Below, in pieces: positions 33,350 to 41,988 of a DNA stretch of 64,000 nt (position 1 is the first letter of the stretch; each line of letters starts with the position of its first letter). Made by a program: the position numbers and the translations under genes. The notes beneath the pieces are model-generated. The model ran no database searches and was not told the origin of the DNA. It was given only the letters and a program-made list of their open reading frames with translations. The stretch comes from Lelliottia nimipressuralis (lineage in GTDB: Bacteria; Pseudomonadota; Gammaproteobacteria; Enterobacterales; Enterobacteriaceae). The stretch spans positions 186,001 through 250,000 of the forward strand of contig NZ_SOMG01000023.1 of NCBI RefSeq assembly GCF_004402045.1. The letters run 5' to 3'.

Positions 33350-34303
33350 TTATTTCTTCAGACCTGCAAACGCCGCCCGAATCTCCTCTTCCGGCAGCTG
33401 TATGCCAATGAACACCATCACGCTGTGCGGCGGTTCATCGCCCCACGGTCTGTCCCAGTCGGCGCTGTACAGGCGCTGCACGCCCTGGAACAGCAGGCGG
33501 TTCGGCTCGCCGCCAATCCACAGCATCCCCTTGTAGCGCAGCAGCTTGTCGGCAAACGACAGCAGCAGGTTCTCCATGACGCGGGACACGTCGCTGATGT
33601 CCACCGGGTAGTCCAGCTCCACCACAATCGACGCCACGTCGTTTTGCTTATCCCCCATAAAGTGGAAGCGCGGCTTCGCGGTGACGTTCTCTTCCAGCAT
33701 AAAGCCGTTGGTGTTGAACAGCTGAGACAGGTCGATATCGCCGTGGGTCACCGTGTAAATCGGCGCGCGGGAGTTAATGCGGGTCAGACGCTCGCGCAGC
33801 TTTTCGCTGTCACCTGCCACGTCGGTTTTGGTCAGCAGGATGCGGTCGGCGTAGCCCACCTGAGACTGGGCGATAGTGAACTGGTTCATCTGCTCGTCGG
33901 CGTGGACCGCATCGACGAGGGCAATGACGCCGTCCAGCAGGTAGCGCTGGCAAAGAATATCGTGCGAGAAAAAGGTCTGAATAATCGGGCCGGGGTCGGC
34001 CATGCCGGTGCACTCGATTACCAGACGGTCGAAATCGATGTCACCGCGATCGCGGCTGTCGAGCAGGTCAAGCAGGGCGTCTTCGAGCTCGTTAGAGCGG
34101 GTACAGCAGATGCAGCCGTTGGTCAGGGTTTTGATCTGCGTGGCGCGATCGCCAATCAGCTGGTCGTCAACGGAGACTTCGCCGAACTCGTTTTCTATGA
34201 CGGCGATTTTGAAGCCGTGCTGCTCGTTCAGAATGTGGCGCAGCAGGGTGGTTTTACCGGCGCCGAGGAAACCGGTCAGCAGGGTAACGGCAATCGGGGT
34301 CAT
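33350..34303 (-). CDS. yjiA: Zinc-binding GTPase of the COG0523/CobW family
   Basis: A 317-residue protein matching E. coli YjiA: Walker A 'GFLGAGKTT' (K17), the metal-binding CxCC motif C64-I-C66-C67, 'ECTGMADP' and the G4 'LTKTD'. The C-terminal CobW_C domain ends the protein. It binds Zn, Co or Ni and hydrolyses GTP slowly; a metallochaperone role is likely. The start at 34303 follows GGAGAGACC. It is the third gene of the btsT-yjiX-yjiA run, as in E. coli. Confidence 0.95.
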   Translation of the reverse strand: MTPIAVTLLTGFLGAGKTTLLRHILNEQHGFKIAVIENEFGEVSVDDQLIGDRATQIKTLTNGCICCTRSNELEDALLDLLDSRDRGDIDFDRLVIECTGMADPGPIIQTFFSHDILCQRYLLDGVIALVDAVHADEQMNQFTIAQSQVGYADRILLTKTDVAGDSEKLRERLTRINSRAPIYTVTHGDIDLSQLFNTNGFMLEENVTAKPRFHFMGDKQNDVASIVVELDYPVDISDVSRVMENLLLSFADKLLRYKGMLWIGGEPNRLLFQGVQRLYSADWDRPWGDEPPHSVMVFIGIQLPEEEIRAAFAGLKK

Positions 34304-34313
34304 GGTCTCTCCT

Positions 34314-34517
34314 TTAGCAGCAGCGAACGCCGCCTTCTCCACTTCCGCCGTAGCGCGCTTCCTGGCGCTCGCGGAAGAATTCGGTGTAGGTCATGTACGG
34401 CTTATCCGGATGGTTGGTCTTCATATGCTCAACGTAGTTGTCATAGTCCGGAATGCCAATCAGCATTTTTGCCGCCTGACCGAGGTATTTTTTTGCTTCG
34501 CCTAAGTTACCAAACAT
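34314..34517 (-). CDS. yjiX: YbdD/YjiX family small protein
   Basis: A 67-residue protein matching E. coli YjiX ('[20 protein letters not shown]', '[20 protein letters not shown]', '[12 protein letters not shown]') with Cys-Cys at the end. These small proteins accompany CstA-family transporters (YbdD with CstA, YjiX with BtsT) and are needed for or modulate transport. It lies directly downstream of btsT, separated by a REP palindrome. Confidence 0.95.
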   Translation of the reverse strand: MFGNLGEAKKYLGQAAKMLIGIPDYDNYVEHMKTNHPDKPYMTYTEFFRERQEARYGGSGEGGVRCC

Positions 34518-34538
34518 AACGTGTCCTGATAAGAAAAA

Positions 34539-34568
34539 GCCCGGTGGCGCTACGCTTACCGGGCCTAC
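34539..34568. repeat. REP palindrome
   Basis: A REP unit (GCCCGGTGGCGCT ... ACCGGGCCTAC) between btsT and yjiX. Within an operon such a unit often raises the stability of the upstream message and lowers expression of the gene after it. Confidence 0.75.
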
Positions 34569-34582
34569 AGTTACAGGCGGGA

Positions 34583-36736
34583 TTAATGGTGCGAAGAGGT
34601 CTTCACGCCGCCTTCCGGCACGGGTACGTACGGGGTTTCTTTATCCGTACGGCCCTCGGCGTTACGCACGTTCATCCAGGTTTTGATGCCGTAGAAGATG
34701 ATGCTGTACACCACCACCAGGAACAGAATGCTCAGACCCGCGTTGGTGTAGTTGTTCACCACGATATGGTTCATGTTGGCAATCTGCTGCGCGGTCAGAT
34801 CCGCGCCGCCTGCGGCAATCTTCTCTTTGTACTGGTTAGCCATGAAGAAGAAGCCTTCCAGCTGCGGGTTGGCGCTGAACAGCTTCAGGCCAAGCGCCCA
34901 GGTGGTGCAGAGCAGCAGCCACAGCGCAGGTACCACGGTGACCCAGATGTATTTGGTGCGCTTCATCTTCACCAGCACGACGGTGCCGAGCACCAGCGCA
35001 ACCGCTGCGAGCATCTGGTTAGAGATACCGAACAGTGGCCACAGGCTCTTCACGCCGCCCAGTGGGTCGACAACGCCCTGATACAGCAGGTAGCCCCACA
35101 GGCCTACGCAGCCCGCGGTGCCCAGTACGCCCGCCACCAGAGAGTCGGTTTTCTTCAGGAACGGCACGAAGTTACCGAGCAAATCCTGGAGCATGAAGCG
35201 GCCCGCACGGGTACCGGCGTCCAGCGCGGTGAGGATGAACAGCGCTTCGAACAGAATACCGAAGTGGTACCAGAAGCCCATGTCCGCCCACGGCAGCACT
35301 TTGTGGAACACGTGTGCGATACCCACGGCCAGCGTCGGTGCGCCACCGGCGCGGTTCAGCACGGACGGTTCGCCGATGTCTTTCGCGGTTTGCATGATCT
35401 GCTCTGGCGAAATCACAAAGCCCCAGGAGCTGACGGTCGCCGCAGCGTGTGCGCTCGCGTCTTTCAGCTGCGCCATGATCAGCGCCGCGTTGTCGCCGCC
35501 CATCTCGTGCAGGTTTGGCATGGTAATGCCGAGGCCAGCAGGCGGGGTGTTCATCGCGAAGTAGAGACCCGGTTCGATGATAGACGCAGCAACCAGCGCC
35601 ATGATCGCCACGAAGGATTCCATCAGCATGGCACCGTAGCCGATCAGACGCGCGTCTTTCTCGTTCGCCAGCAGCTTAGGCGTGGTACCGGAGGCAATCA
35701 GGGCGTGGAAGCCGGAGACCGCACCGCAGGCGATGGTGATGAACAGGAACGGGAACAGGGCGCCTTTCCACAGTGGACCGGTACCGTCGATGTACTGGGT
35801 CACTGCCGGCATTTTCAGATCCGGGTTAATCACCAGGATGCCGATCGCCAGACCGACGATAACGCCGATTTTGAGGAAGGTTGCCAGGTAGTCACGCGGG
35901 GCCAGAATCAGCCAGACCGGCAGCAGCGCGGAGATAAACGCGTAGCCGATCAGCGCGAAGGTGATGGTGGTGTCCTTGAAGGTCAGCGCCGGGCCCCAGT
36001 ACGGGTCGTGCGCAATCACGCCGCCGAAGTAGATGGAGGCGACCAGCAGCACGATACCAATCACCGACACTTCGCCCACGCGGCCCGGACGCAGGAAGCG
36101 CATGTAGATACCCATGAACAGCGCAATCGGCACGGTAGAGCAGACGGTGAAGACACCCCACGGACTTTCGGCCAGCGCTTTCACCACGATCAGCGCCAGC
36201 ACCGCGAGGATGATGATCATGATCAGGAAGCAGCCGAACAGGGCGATGGTCCCCGGCACGCGGCCCATCTCTTCTTTAACCATCTCACCCAGAGACGCGC
36301 CGTTACGGCGAGAAGAGATAAACAGCACCATAAAGTCCTGCACCGCACCCGCCAGCACCACGCCAGCGAGAAGCCACAGGGTACCCGGCAGGTAGCCCAT
36401 CTGCGCGGCCAGCACCGGGCCGACCAGCGGGCCTGCCCCGGCGATAGCGGCAAAGTGGTGACCAAACAGCACGTATCGGTTGGTTGGCACGTAGTTCAGG
36501 CCGTCATTGTTAATGACCGCCGGGGTGGCACGCGTCGGGTCGAGCTTCATGACCTTCTGCGCGATGTACAAGCTGTAGTAGCGATAAGCAACAAGATAGA
36601 CGGAAACGGACGCGACCACGATCCACAGGGCGCTTACGTGTTCGCCCCGGCGTAATGCGACAACCGCCAGACAAAAAGCGCCGAGGATCCCGAGTAAGGC
36701 CCAGGGCACGTGCTTCAGTAGTTTTTTAGTATCCAT
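34583..36736 (-). CDS. btsT: Pyruvate:H+ symporter of the CstA family
   Basis: A 717-residue inner-membrane protein with about 16-18 transmembrane helices, matching E. coli BtsT (YjiY) in length and sequence ('[20 protein letters not shown]', '[20 protein letters not shown]', '[18 protein letters not shown]'). It takes up pyruvate with a proton under nutrient limitation. In E. coli it is induced by BtsSR and CRP. AGGTCTTACT precedes the ATG. A CRP-like site occurs about 195 bp upstream. It heads the btsT-yjiX-yjiA group. Confidence 0.95.
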   Translation of the reverse strand: MDTKKLLKHVPWALLGILGAFCLAVVALRRGEHVSALWIVVASVSVYLVAYRYYSLYIAQKVMKLDPTRATPAVINNDGLNYVPTNRYVLFGHHFAAIAGAGPLVGPVLAAQMGYLPGTLWLLAGVVLAGAVQDFMVLFISSRRNGASLGEMVKEEMGRVPGTIALFGCFLIMIIILAVLALIVVKALAESPWGVFTVCSTVPIALFMGIYMRFLRPGRVGEVSVIGIVLLVASIYFGGVIAHDPYWGPALTFKDTTITFALIGYAFISALLPVWLILAPRDYLATFLKIGVIVGLAIGILVINPDLKMPAVTQYIDGTGPLWKGALFPFLFITIACGAVSGFHALIASGTTPKLLANEKDARLIGYGAMLMESFVAIMALVAASIIEPGLYFAMNTPPAGLGITMPNLHEMGGDNAALIMAQLKDASAHAAATVSSWGFVISPEQIMQTAKDIGEPSVLNRAGGAPTLAVGIAHVFHKVLPWADMGFWYHFGILFEALFILTALDAGTRAGRFMLQDLLGNFVPFLKKTDSLVAGVLGTAGCVGLWGYLLYQGVVDPLGGVKSLWPLFGISNQMLAAVALVLGTVVLVKMKRTKYIWVTVVPALWLLLCTTWALGLKLFSANPQLEGFFFMANQYKEKIAAGGADLTAQQIANMNHIVVNNYTNAGLSILFLVVVYSIIFYGIKTWMNVRNAEGRTDKETPYVPVPEGGVKTSSHH

Positions 36737-36927
36737 AGTAAGACCTGGTTTTTTATGTAAAGAAAAAAGGGTCAGGGTTTGTTGTGAGGAGGTATTGATT
36801 AATGCTGAGGCGATCTTGCCAGATCCTCGCGCGCGTAAAGGACGGTAAATGAATGAGTGGTTGAAAGTGCCAGGTGAGCGGTCAAAGGGGGCGACGAGCG
36901 GTTCCGGCTCGCCGCCAGGGGGCGAAA

Positions 36928-37845
36928 TTATGTGATTGAGATCACTTGATTATTCGGGTCTTGCTCCACGGCCAGATAGCTCTCCAGCGTCCTGATGAGC
37001 TTCTCCTTCAGCCAGCTCGGTTCCAGAATCTGAATATGGGGCAGCCAGTAGAACAGCAGCGGCAGGATCTGGTTCTCGTGTGCCGCCTGGCAGCGCAGCG
37101 TGACGCCGCCCTGCTGCTCTTCCAGCAGCTCCTGTTCCGGCAGAAGATCGCGGCGCAGGAAGTAATGTGAAATATTATCTTTGATGAATATTTTCACCGC
37201 GAAAGTATCTTCTGATACCCAGGGGTCGAGGCTTTTTTCCAGCAGCTCAAGGACATTTTCTTCCGGGGTGAATGTCGTTTTCTGAATATCAAACCAGGTA
37301 ATCTGGCTCAACGAGAAGGATTTCAGATGGCTATTTTCGGTGGCTTGTAAATACCATATATTTTTTTTGTTAATGAGTTTATAGGGATTAATCAGACGGG
37401 TTTTACCCTTATAAACAATCTGGCAAACATTATGGTTTTTAATCGAGCTCTCGATTTTCGTTAAATGACGACGAATATCGCGTTGTACCGTGTGTTCGGC
37501 TTCATTCGCAAGAATAAGAATATGGTTCTCGTCAACGCGCGTTTCCAGCTTTTGCCAGAATTCCGTATTCCTGTCAGGGAAAAAACTATCAGCATTCAGA
37601 AAGTTAGCAAGGGTATGGTGTAAGCCTTGTCCGCCAGGCGATTGTGCGGAATGGATCAGCCGATATAGCCCGTTACCGGTATGTTCAACAATGGGAGAAA
37701 GGGCATTTAAATCCCGGTAGACGGTACGCTCGGTAATTTTAAATTTTTCCATTAACGCACTGCGGTTTACCACACCGTTTAAATGGAGCTCAAGGAGAAT
37801 ATCGACCAGACGTTCAGCCGAGCGGCTCCGCGTCGTTTTAGCCAT
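36928..37845 (-). CDS. WYL-domain transcriptional regulator
   Basis: A 305-residue regulator. Residues about 8-62 are a winged helix ('SAERLVDILLELHLNGVVNR', 'ERTVYRDLNALSPIVEHTG'). Residues about 140-215 are a WYL domain ('QIVYKGKTRLINPYKLINKK', 'NIWYLQATENS'), which senses nucleotides or small ligands, then a WCX-like tail ('TFAVKIFIKDNISHYF'). The N-terminal region is more AT-rich than its neighbours. It sits between btsT and hpaC, a position not occupied in E. coli. A perfect 19-bp palindrome 46 bp upstream of the start is a candidate autoregulatory site. Confidence 0.88.
   Translation of the reverse strand: MAKTTRSRSAERLVDILLELHLNGVVNRSALMEKFKITERTVYRDLNALSPIVEHTGNGLYRLIHSAQSPGGQGLHHTLANFLNADSFFPDRNTEFWQKLETRVDENHILILANEAEHTVQRDIRRHLTKIESSIKNHNVCQIVYKGKTRLINPYKLINKKNIWYLQATENSHLKSFSLSQITWFDIQKTTFTPEENVLELLEKSLDPWVSEDTFAVKIFIKDNISHYFLRRDLLPEQELLEEQQGGVTLRCQAAHENQILPLLFYWLPHIQILEPSWLKEKLIRTLESYLAVEQDPNNQVISIT
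36931..36946 (-). promoter_or_regulatory. CRP-like site upstream of btsT
   Basis: TGTGATTGAGATCACT matches the CRP core TGTGA-N6-TCACA at 9 of 10 positions. It lies at the extreme 3' end of the WYL gene, about 195 bp before the btsT start. E. coli btsT is CRP-dependent, so the role is plausible. The long distance to the start codon is the main doubt. Confidence 0.45.
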
Positions 37846-37890
37846 AAGGTCATCCTGTATATTTAGGTATGCGCTGAATGATGCGGGTGC

Positions 37891-37909
37891 ACTGACACGT
37901 AGTGTCAGT
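37891..37909. promoter_or_regulatory. Palindrome upstream of the WYL gene
   Basis: ACTGACAC-GTA-GTGTCAGT (37891-37909) is a perfect 8-bp inverted repeat with a 3-bp centre, 46 bp upstream of the WYL regulator start. It is a candidate operator for that regulator. Confidence 0.55.
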
Positions 37910-37988
37910 ATTCAGGCACAGAAAATTTCTCTTATGGTTATATAACGGCGTGATTTAGCGGAAACCTTAGGAGTTTTTGTAGAAAGCG

Positions 37989-38014
37989 GCGCTGGCCGGG
38001 AAAAAGGCCAGCGC
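37989..38014 (-). terminator. Hairpin after hpaC
   Basis: GCGCTGGCC (37989-37997) and GGCCAGCGC (38006-38014) form a 9-bp stem with an 8-nt loop, 9 bp after the hpaC stop on the minus strand. The U-tract is weak (CGCTTTCT). It is the probable transcript end of hpaBC. Confidence 0.65.
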
Positions 38015-38023
38015 GAGGGGGAA

Positions 38024-38533
38024 TTACACGGCGACTTCCGTCTCCAGCATGACCGGGTGGAAACGGCGTTTGAAGTAGATCAGCCCGTGTCCTGCTTCAC
38101 TGAGAATGATGTTTTTAATTTCAACAAGATAAACAAGATGCGTGCCGATGGTTTGTACCTGGCTAATCTCCCCTTCAAGGCTGGCCAGCGCGCCCTTGAG
38201 CACCGGTTGCGCCAGCGGGCCTTTCTGCCAGCAGGAGAGGGCAAAGCGCTCCTCCATCGTCATACCGGTCATCCCGGCGAAATGGCGAGCCATGATCTCC
38301 TGCTCGTGGTTCAGCACGTTAACGCACAGCCTGCCGTTGCCCTGGAATACCGGGTTCATGGCGCTGTTGGCGTTGATGCACACCATGACCGACGGCGGAG
38401 TGTCAGTCACCGAACAGACGGCGGTGGCGGTAATGCCGCAGCGGCCCGCTTCGCCCTCGGTGGTCACCACATTGACCGCGGCCGACAGGCTGGCCATCGC
38501 GTCGCGAAAACGCAGGCGTTGTTCTGATTGCAT
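38024..38533 (-). CDS. hpaC: 4-hydroxyphenylacetate 3-monooxygenase, flavin reductase component
   Basis: A 169-residue flavin reductase of the HpaC type ('LRFRDAMASLSAAVNVVTTE', 'GITATAVCSVTDTPPSVMVC', 'GRLCVNVLNHEQEIMARHF'). It reduces FAD with NADH and passes FADH2 to HpaB. The start at 38533 follows GGAGGTTTT. It is co-transcribed with hpaB, whose stop lies 17 bp upstream. Length equals the E. coli W enzyme within a residue. Confidence 0.95.
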   Translation of the reverse strand: MQSEQRLRFRDAMASLSAAVNVVTTEGEAGRCGITATAVCSVTDTPPSVMVCINANSAMNPVFQGNGRLCVNVLNHEQEIMARHFAGMTGMTMEERFALSCWQKGPLAQPVLKGALASLEGEISQVQTIGTHLVYLVEIKNIILSEAGHGLIYFKRRFHPVMLETEVAV

Positions 38534-38550
38534 GAAAACCTCCTGCTGCA

Positions 38551-40113
38551 TTATTTCAGCAGCTGATCCAGCATGTTGATATCGCTGTTGTTGTGCAGGT
38601 GCGGCACCGTCCAGCCGTGTTGGTCGTATTCGGACATACAACGGTCGACCATCGCCATCATCTTGTCCATATTGCCGGAGCTCTGCGCCTGGCGCAGACA
38701 CTGCAGGCGGATCTCATCCTGGCTGCCGGAGTAGTTGATCTCATACAGCTCGTGACGGCCGCCAAACTCGCTGCCGATGGCATCCCACATCAGCTTCAAA
38801 ATCTTGATGCGTTCAACGTGATCCATACCGTTGGAGCCGCGCACGTATTTCGCCAGATACTGGTCGATCTGCGGGTTGTTCAGATCCCGGGCGCTGGACG
38901 GGAGGTAGATCAGACCGGAGGTGACGTTACGCTCGATGATGTTCTTGATCTTGGCGTAGGCCATTGGCGCCATCACGCGGTAGGTTTGCAGCGCGGCGTG
39001 ATCCGGCAGATACGCCCCGTTGACCCACGGTGTGGCTTCGGAGCACATGGAGTCGCTCAGGGCCCAGAACATGTTGCGCCAGGCCACCACTTCGCCGAGA
39101 TCCGCCTGCACGCCGCGAAACTCCAGGGTACCGGTGCACTCCAGGGATTTCTTCAGCAGGGCGGTGATGAAGTCGAGTTTGACCGCCAGACGCACGCAGG
39201 CTTGCAGCGGGTACATCCGCGCAAAGCCACCCTCCATCGTCCAGCGACGGCAGCGGTCGAAATCGCGGTAGATCAGCACGTTTTCCCACGGGATCAGCAC
39301 ATGATCCATTACCAGGATCGCATCGTTCTCATCAAATCGGCTTGAGAGCGGGTAGTCATACGGGGAGCCGGTTGCGCCGGCCACCATCTCGTAAGAGGCG
39401 CGGGAGATCAGCTTCACGCCCTCGGCATCCATCGGCGCAACGAACATCAGCGCGAAGTCCGGGTTTTCGCCCATCACCTGCGCGGAGCCAAAGCCGATCA
39501 TGTTGTAGTGGGTCAGCGCCGAGTTGGTGGCCACCACTTTCGCACCGCTGACGATGATCCCGGCGTCGGTCTCTTTCTCCAGCTTGATGTAGACGTCCTT
39601 CACCTCGTCCGCCGGTTTGTGACGGTCGATGGGTGGGTTAACGATGGCGTGGTTGAAGTACAGGCCGGTTTCCTGAATGCGGGTGTACCAGTTGCGGGCG
39701 TTCTGCTCGAACTGGCCGTAGAAGGCCGGATTAGCCCCGAGCGCGCAGCCGAAAGCGGCTTTGTAGTCCGGCGTGCGGCCCATCCAGCCGTAGCTCAGGC
39801 GCGACCACTCGGCGATAGCGTCGCGCTGCTGGCGCAGGTCGTCGGCACTTTTCGCCACGCGGAAAAACTTATGGGTGTAGCCGCCGCTGCCGGTGTCGGT
39901 GCCCCAGCACAGCGTGTCCTGCATGTCCGGTTTGTGCAGCGCGTCATACATCTGCGCGATGGAGGCCGCCGCATTGCGAAACGCCGGATGGGTGGTGACA
40001 TCTTTGACGCGTTCGCCGTAGATATAAATCTCACGACCGTCCTGCAGGCTTTTTAAATACTCTTCGCCGGTTAACGGGCGTTTGGCATCAGTGCGGAAAT
40101 CTTCAGGCTTCAT
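38551..40113 (-). CDS. hpaB: 4-hydroxyphenylacetate 3-monooxygenase, oxygenase component
   Basis: A 520-residue FADH2-dependent monooxygenase identical in length and layout to E. coli W HpaB ('MKPEDFRTDAKRPLTGEEYL', 'FGCALGANPAFYGQFEQNAR', 'HALQTYRVMAPMAYAK'-like segment, 'SSARDLNNPQIDQYLAKYVR'). It ortho-hydroxylates 4-hydroxyphenylacetate to 3,4-dihydroxyphenylacetate (homoprotocatechuate), the entry step of the pathway. GAGGTCCCT precedes the ATG. In E. coli hpaBC follows hpaA directly; here a toxin-antitoxin module lies between. Its own promoter must lie in the 174-bp gap to the antitoxin gene. Confidence 0.97.
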   Translation of the reverse strand: MKPEDFRTDAKRPLTGEEYLKSLQDGREIYIYGERVKDVTTHPAFRNAAASIAQMYDALHKPDMQDTLCWGTDTGSGGYTHKFFRVAKSADDLRQQRDAIAEWSRLSYGWMGRTPDYKAAFGCALGANPAFYGQFEQNARNWYTRIQETGLYFNHAIVNPPIDRHKPADEVKDVYIKLEKETDAGIIVSGAKVVATNSALTHYNMIGFGSAQVMGENPDFALMFVAPMDAEGVKLISRASYEMVAGATGSPYDYPLSSRFDENDAILVMDHVLIPWENVLIYRDFDRCRRWTMEGGFARMYPLQACVRLAVKLDFITALLKKSLECTGTLEFRGVQADLGEVVAWRNMFWALSDSMCSEATPWVNGAYLPDHAALQTYRVMAPMAYAKIKNIIERNVTSGLIYLPSSARDLNNPQIDQYLAKYVRGSNGMDHVERIKILKLMWDAIGSEFGGRHELYEINYSGSQDEIRLQCLRQAQSSGNMDKMMAMVDRCMSEYDQHGWTVPHLHNNSDINMLDQLLK

Positions 40114-40287
40114 AGGGACCTCGTATCGGAATTTGGTTGTTAAATTTATGTTTTGTTTTTGTTGTTTAATTGAAGCCTGAGAGGGGCGGAACGTGAAGGG
40201 ACGTTTGGGACAACGGCGGGTACTTTTCGGGTGGGTGTGGGTTTTGTGATCTGTGCGGGGGATTGATTCCCCCTCCAGATGACTTTC

Positions 40288-40623
40288 CTAGGCTGGGGCG
40301 TGTTGCTGTTGGGTGATGGTTGCAATGCGGGAGATAGGGAATCCTGTGGCTGAGGCAACAGCCGCAACGCGCTTAAACGACGGATTACCATTTGGTGAAA
40401 GTGATTTATAAAGTGACTCACGGCTAATACCGGCGCGCTTCGCAATGGCCGTCATGCCACCGGTGGCTTCAATAACATGCCGCAGTGCGAGAATGAACGC
40501 CTCGTAGCCGCCATCTTCATCAATCTCAAGAAAGGCCTGGTGAAGATAAATCGGAGCAAATGCCGGATCATCCTTAAGGAGTTTTACCATCGCATCATCA
40601 TGAAGCACTGACTTTGCCATCAT
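40288..40623 (-). CDS. HigA-like antitoxin of a toxin-first module (HI1420 type)
   Basis: A 110-111-residue protein ending in an Xre-type helix-turn-helix ('ATGGMTAIAKRAGISRESLY', 'KSLSPNGNPSFKRVAAVASA'). The N-terminal half ('DDPAFAPIYLHQAFLEIDED', 'YEAFILALRHVIEA') is that of the probable addiction-module antidote family. Two ATG codons adjoin (40623 and 40620); AGAGG inside the end of the toxin gene serves either. The gene lies 2 bp after the toxin gene. It should neutralise that toxin and repress the shared promoter. Confidence 0.88.
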   Translation of the reverse strand: MMAKSVLHDDAMVKLLKDDPAFAPIYLHQAFLEIDEDGGYEAFILALRHVIEATGGMTAIAKRAGISRESLYKSLSPNGNPSFKRVAAVASATGFPISRIATITQQQHAPA

Positions 40624-40625
40624 TC

Positions 40626-40964
40626 TTACCTCTCATTTCTGTTCTTAAAGTCGTTAAGGTACTCAACGGCCTTATCAATATCAGCGTCTTGCTTCTTTTT
40701 CGTTCCACCGAGCAGTAGCAGACTGATTGCTCCATCACAAGGATCGGTGACTTCGCTGAAATAGACGCGGTAGCCTGGCCCCTGATCTATTTTCAGCTCT
40801 GACACGCTTTCCCGGCAGGGTTTACAATCCCCATAATTCCCTGTTGCCATTCGGGCAATACGCGTGGCGATCATGGCTTTCGCTATCGGGTCTTTTACGC
40901 TGCGCAAATAGTCGTCGAATGGGTCGTGCCCATCGGCGGTTAAATAGTGTTTAACCTTTTTCAT
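40626..40964 (-). CDS. RelE/HigB-superfamily toxin (HI1419 type)
   Basis: A 112-residue basic protein with the fold signature of the addiction-module killer family: 'GHDPFDDYLRSVKDPIAKAM', 'IATRIARMATGNYGDCKPC', 'VSELKIDQGPGYRVYFSE' and 'LLLLGGTKKKQDADIDKA'. Members are ribosome-dependent or related mRNA interferases. The toxin-first order matches HigBA and HI1419/HI1420. The typical Arg and Lys of the active site ('GPGYRVYF', 'GGTKKKQ') are present, so it is probably functional. Confidence 0.88.
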   Translation of the reverse strand: MKKVKHYLTADGHDPFDDYLRSVKDPIAKAMIATRIARMATGNYGDCKPCRESVSELKIDQGPGYRVYFSEVTDPCDGAISLLLLGGTKKKQDADIDKAVEYLNDFKNRNER

Positions 40965-40970
40965 TATTGT

Positions 40971-40999
40971 AGCCCATAGTTTACGATGTGCAATGGGCT
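40971..40999. promoter_or_regulatory. Inverted repeat upstream of the toxin gene
   Basis: AGCCCAT (40971-40977) and ATGGGCT (40993-40999) form a perfect 7-bp inverted pair with a 15-bp spacer, 6 bp upstream of the toxin start codon on the minus strand. It is a candidate operator for the antitoxin. Confidence 0.45.
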
Positions 41000-41024
41000 G
41001 TCAGCTTAGGGGAAAATATTACGA

Positions 41025-41049
41025 ATAAAAACCCGACGAGACGGGTTCT
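41025..41049 (-). terminator. Rho-independent terminator after hpaA
   Basis: Read on the minus strand: AACCCG, a 6-nt loop and CGGGTT followed by TTTATTC (stem at 41030-41035 / 41042-41047). It lies 40 bp after the hpaA stop and should end the hpaG-to-hpaA transcript, which separates it from the toxin-antitoxin module and hpaBC. Confidence 0.8.
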
Positions 41050-41088
41050 GGAAGCATGCTCGCAAAGCGTGAACTCACCTGATGAACC

Positions 41089-41979
41089 TCAGGAAACCGG
41101 TACTTTTTGCGCCCGGTACGCGCTGGGCGAGCACCCCACTAAGCGGTTAAAAAACCGCGCAAAATAGGCCGGATCCTTAAACCCCAGCTGCCAGGCAATC
41201 TCGCTGACCGTGCTGTCGGAGAAGAGCAACAGCCGCCTGGCTTCACGCAGCTGGCGGTCGAAGATCAGCCGTTTCGGCGGGCGGTTGGCGAAGCGGCGGC
41301 AGATATCGGTCAGTCGGGATTCGGTCAGGTGCAGCTCGCTGGCGTATTCCGGTACCGTCCAGTGCTGGTGGTAGTGCGCATCAATCAGCTGAGTAAAGCG
41401 CTGGAACAGCTTCAGCTCGCCGCGCATACCGCCTGAAGCGTGGTCGTCGAGCTTCGCGTTGCGCAGCAGCAGGGTGAAAACCGCCTGGGCCAGCAGGACC
41501 AGAGTATGCTCGCGACCGGGCAGCTGCTCCGTGGATTCCCGGGCAATCAGCTGCCAGTAGTGTTTTAGCGCCGCCAGCTCGTCCGGCTTATCCGCCAGAG
41601 ACAGACAGATCCCCGGCAGGCCAAACGCCTCCCGCGTGCCGGGGTAGAGTACTTCCAGCAGCGGCCAGATCAGATCCTCGCGCACCGTCAGCACGTGACC
41701 GTCGCTGTCGGATTCGGTGATAAACGCGTGCGGCACCGACGGCGGCGTGAGAACGAACAGCGGGGCCTGCACCGAGTAGCGGTGATCGTCGAGCTGGAGT
41801 TCAATCTGCCCGGTATCGAGAAAGTGCATCTGAAAGTACTGGTCGTGACGGTGCGCCTGCATGTCGCGGCCAAAAAAGGCCGCCATGCGCGCGAACGACT
41901 GGTAGTGCACATCGTCGGTGCCCAGACTTTCGTCGTACTCCTTGCTGATATCGATGTTGGTGATGGGGCTCTGGCACAT
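41089..41979 (-). CDS. hpaA: AraC-family activator of hpaBC
   Basis: A 296-residue AraC/XylS regulator matching E. coli W HpaA. The N-terminal cupin sensor ('FFGRDMQAHRHDQYFQMHFL', 'FVLTPPSVPHAF') binds 4-hydroxyphenylacetate. The C-terminal double helix-turn-helix is at about 190-290 ('LTESRLTDICRRFANRPPKR', 'SEIAWQLGFKDPAYFARFFN'). In E. coli it activates hpaBC with CRP and IHF. GGGAGCGGGT precedes the ATG. It lies 9 bp after hpaX in the same transcript. Confidence 0.95.
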   Translation of the reverse strand: MCQSPITNIDISKEYDESLGTDDVHYQSFARMAAFFGRDMQAHRHDQYFQMHFLDTGQIELQLDDHRYSVQAPLFVLTPPSVPHAFITESDSDGHVLTVREDLIWPLLEVLYPGTREAFGLPGICLSLADKPDELAALKHYWQLIARESTEQLPGREHTLVLLAQAVFTLLLRNAKLDDHASGGMRGELKLFQRFTQLIDAHYHQHWTVPEYASELHLTESRLTDICRRFANRPPKRLIFDRQLREARRLLLFSDSTVSEIAWQLGFKDPAYFARFFNRLVGCSPSAYRAQKVPVS

Positions 41980-41988
41980 ACCCGCTCC

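Noticed and set aside
34544-36655. 703-codon open frame on the plus strand opposite btsT
   Set aside because: It is the antisense frame of a highly conserved transporter gene. The translation is rich in His, Arg and Gln with no domain, the usual mark of a shadow frame in GC-rich DNA.
40257-40273. Hairpin GGGGGA/TCCCCC between antitoxin gene and hpaB
   Set aside because: No U-tract on the minus strand follows the stem, so it was not called a terminator. It may affect hpaB expression but evidence is too slight.
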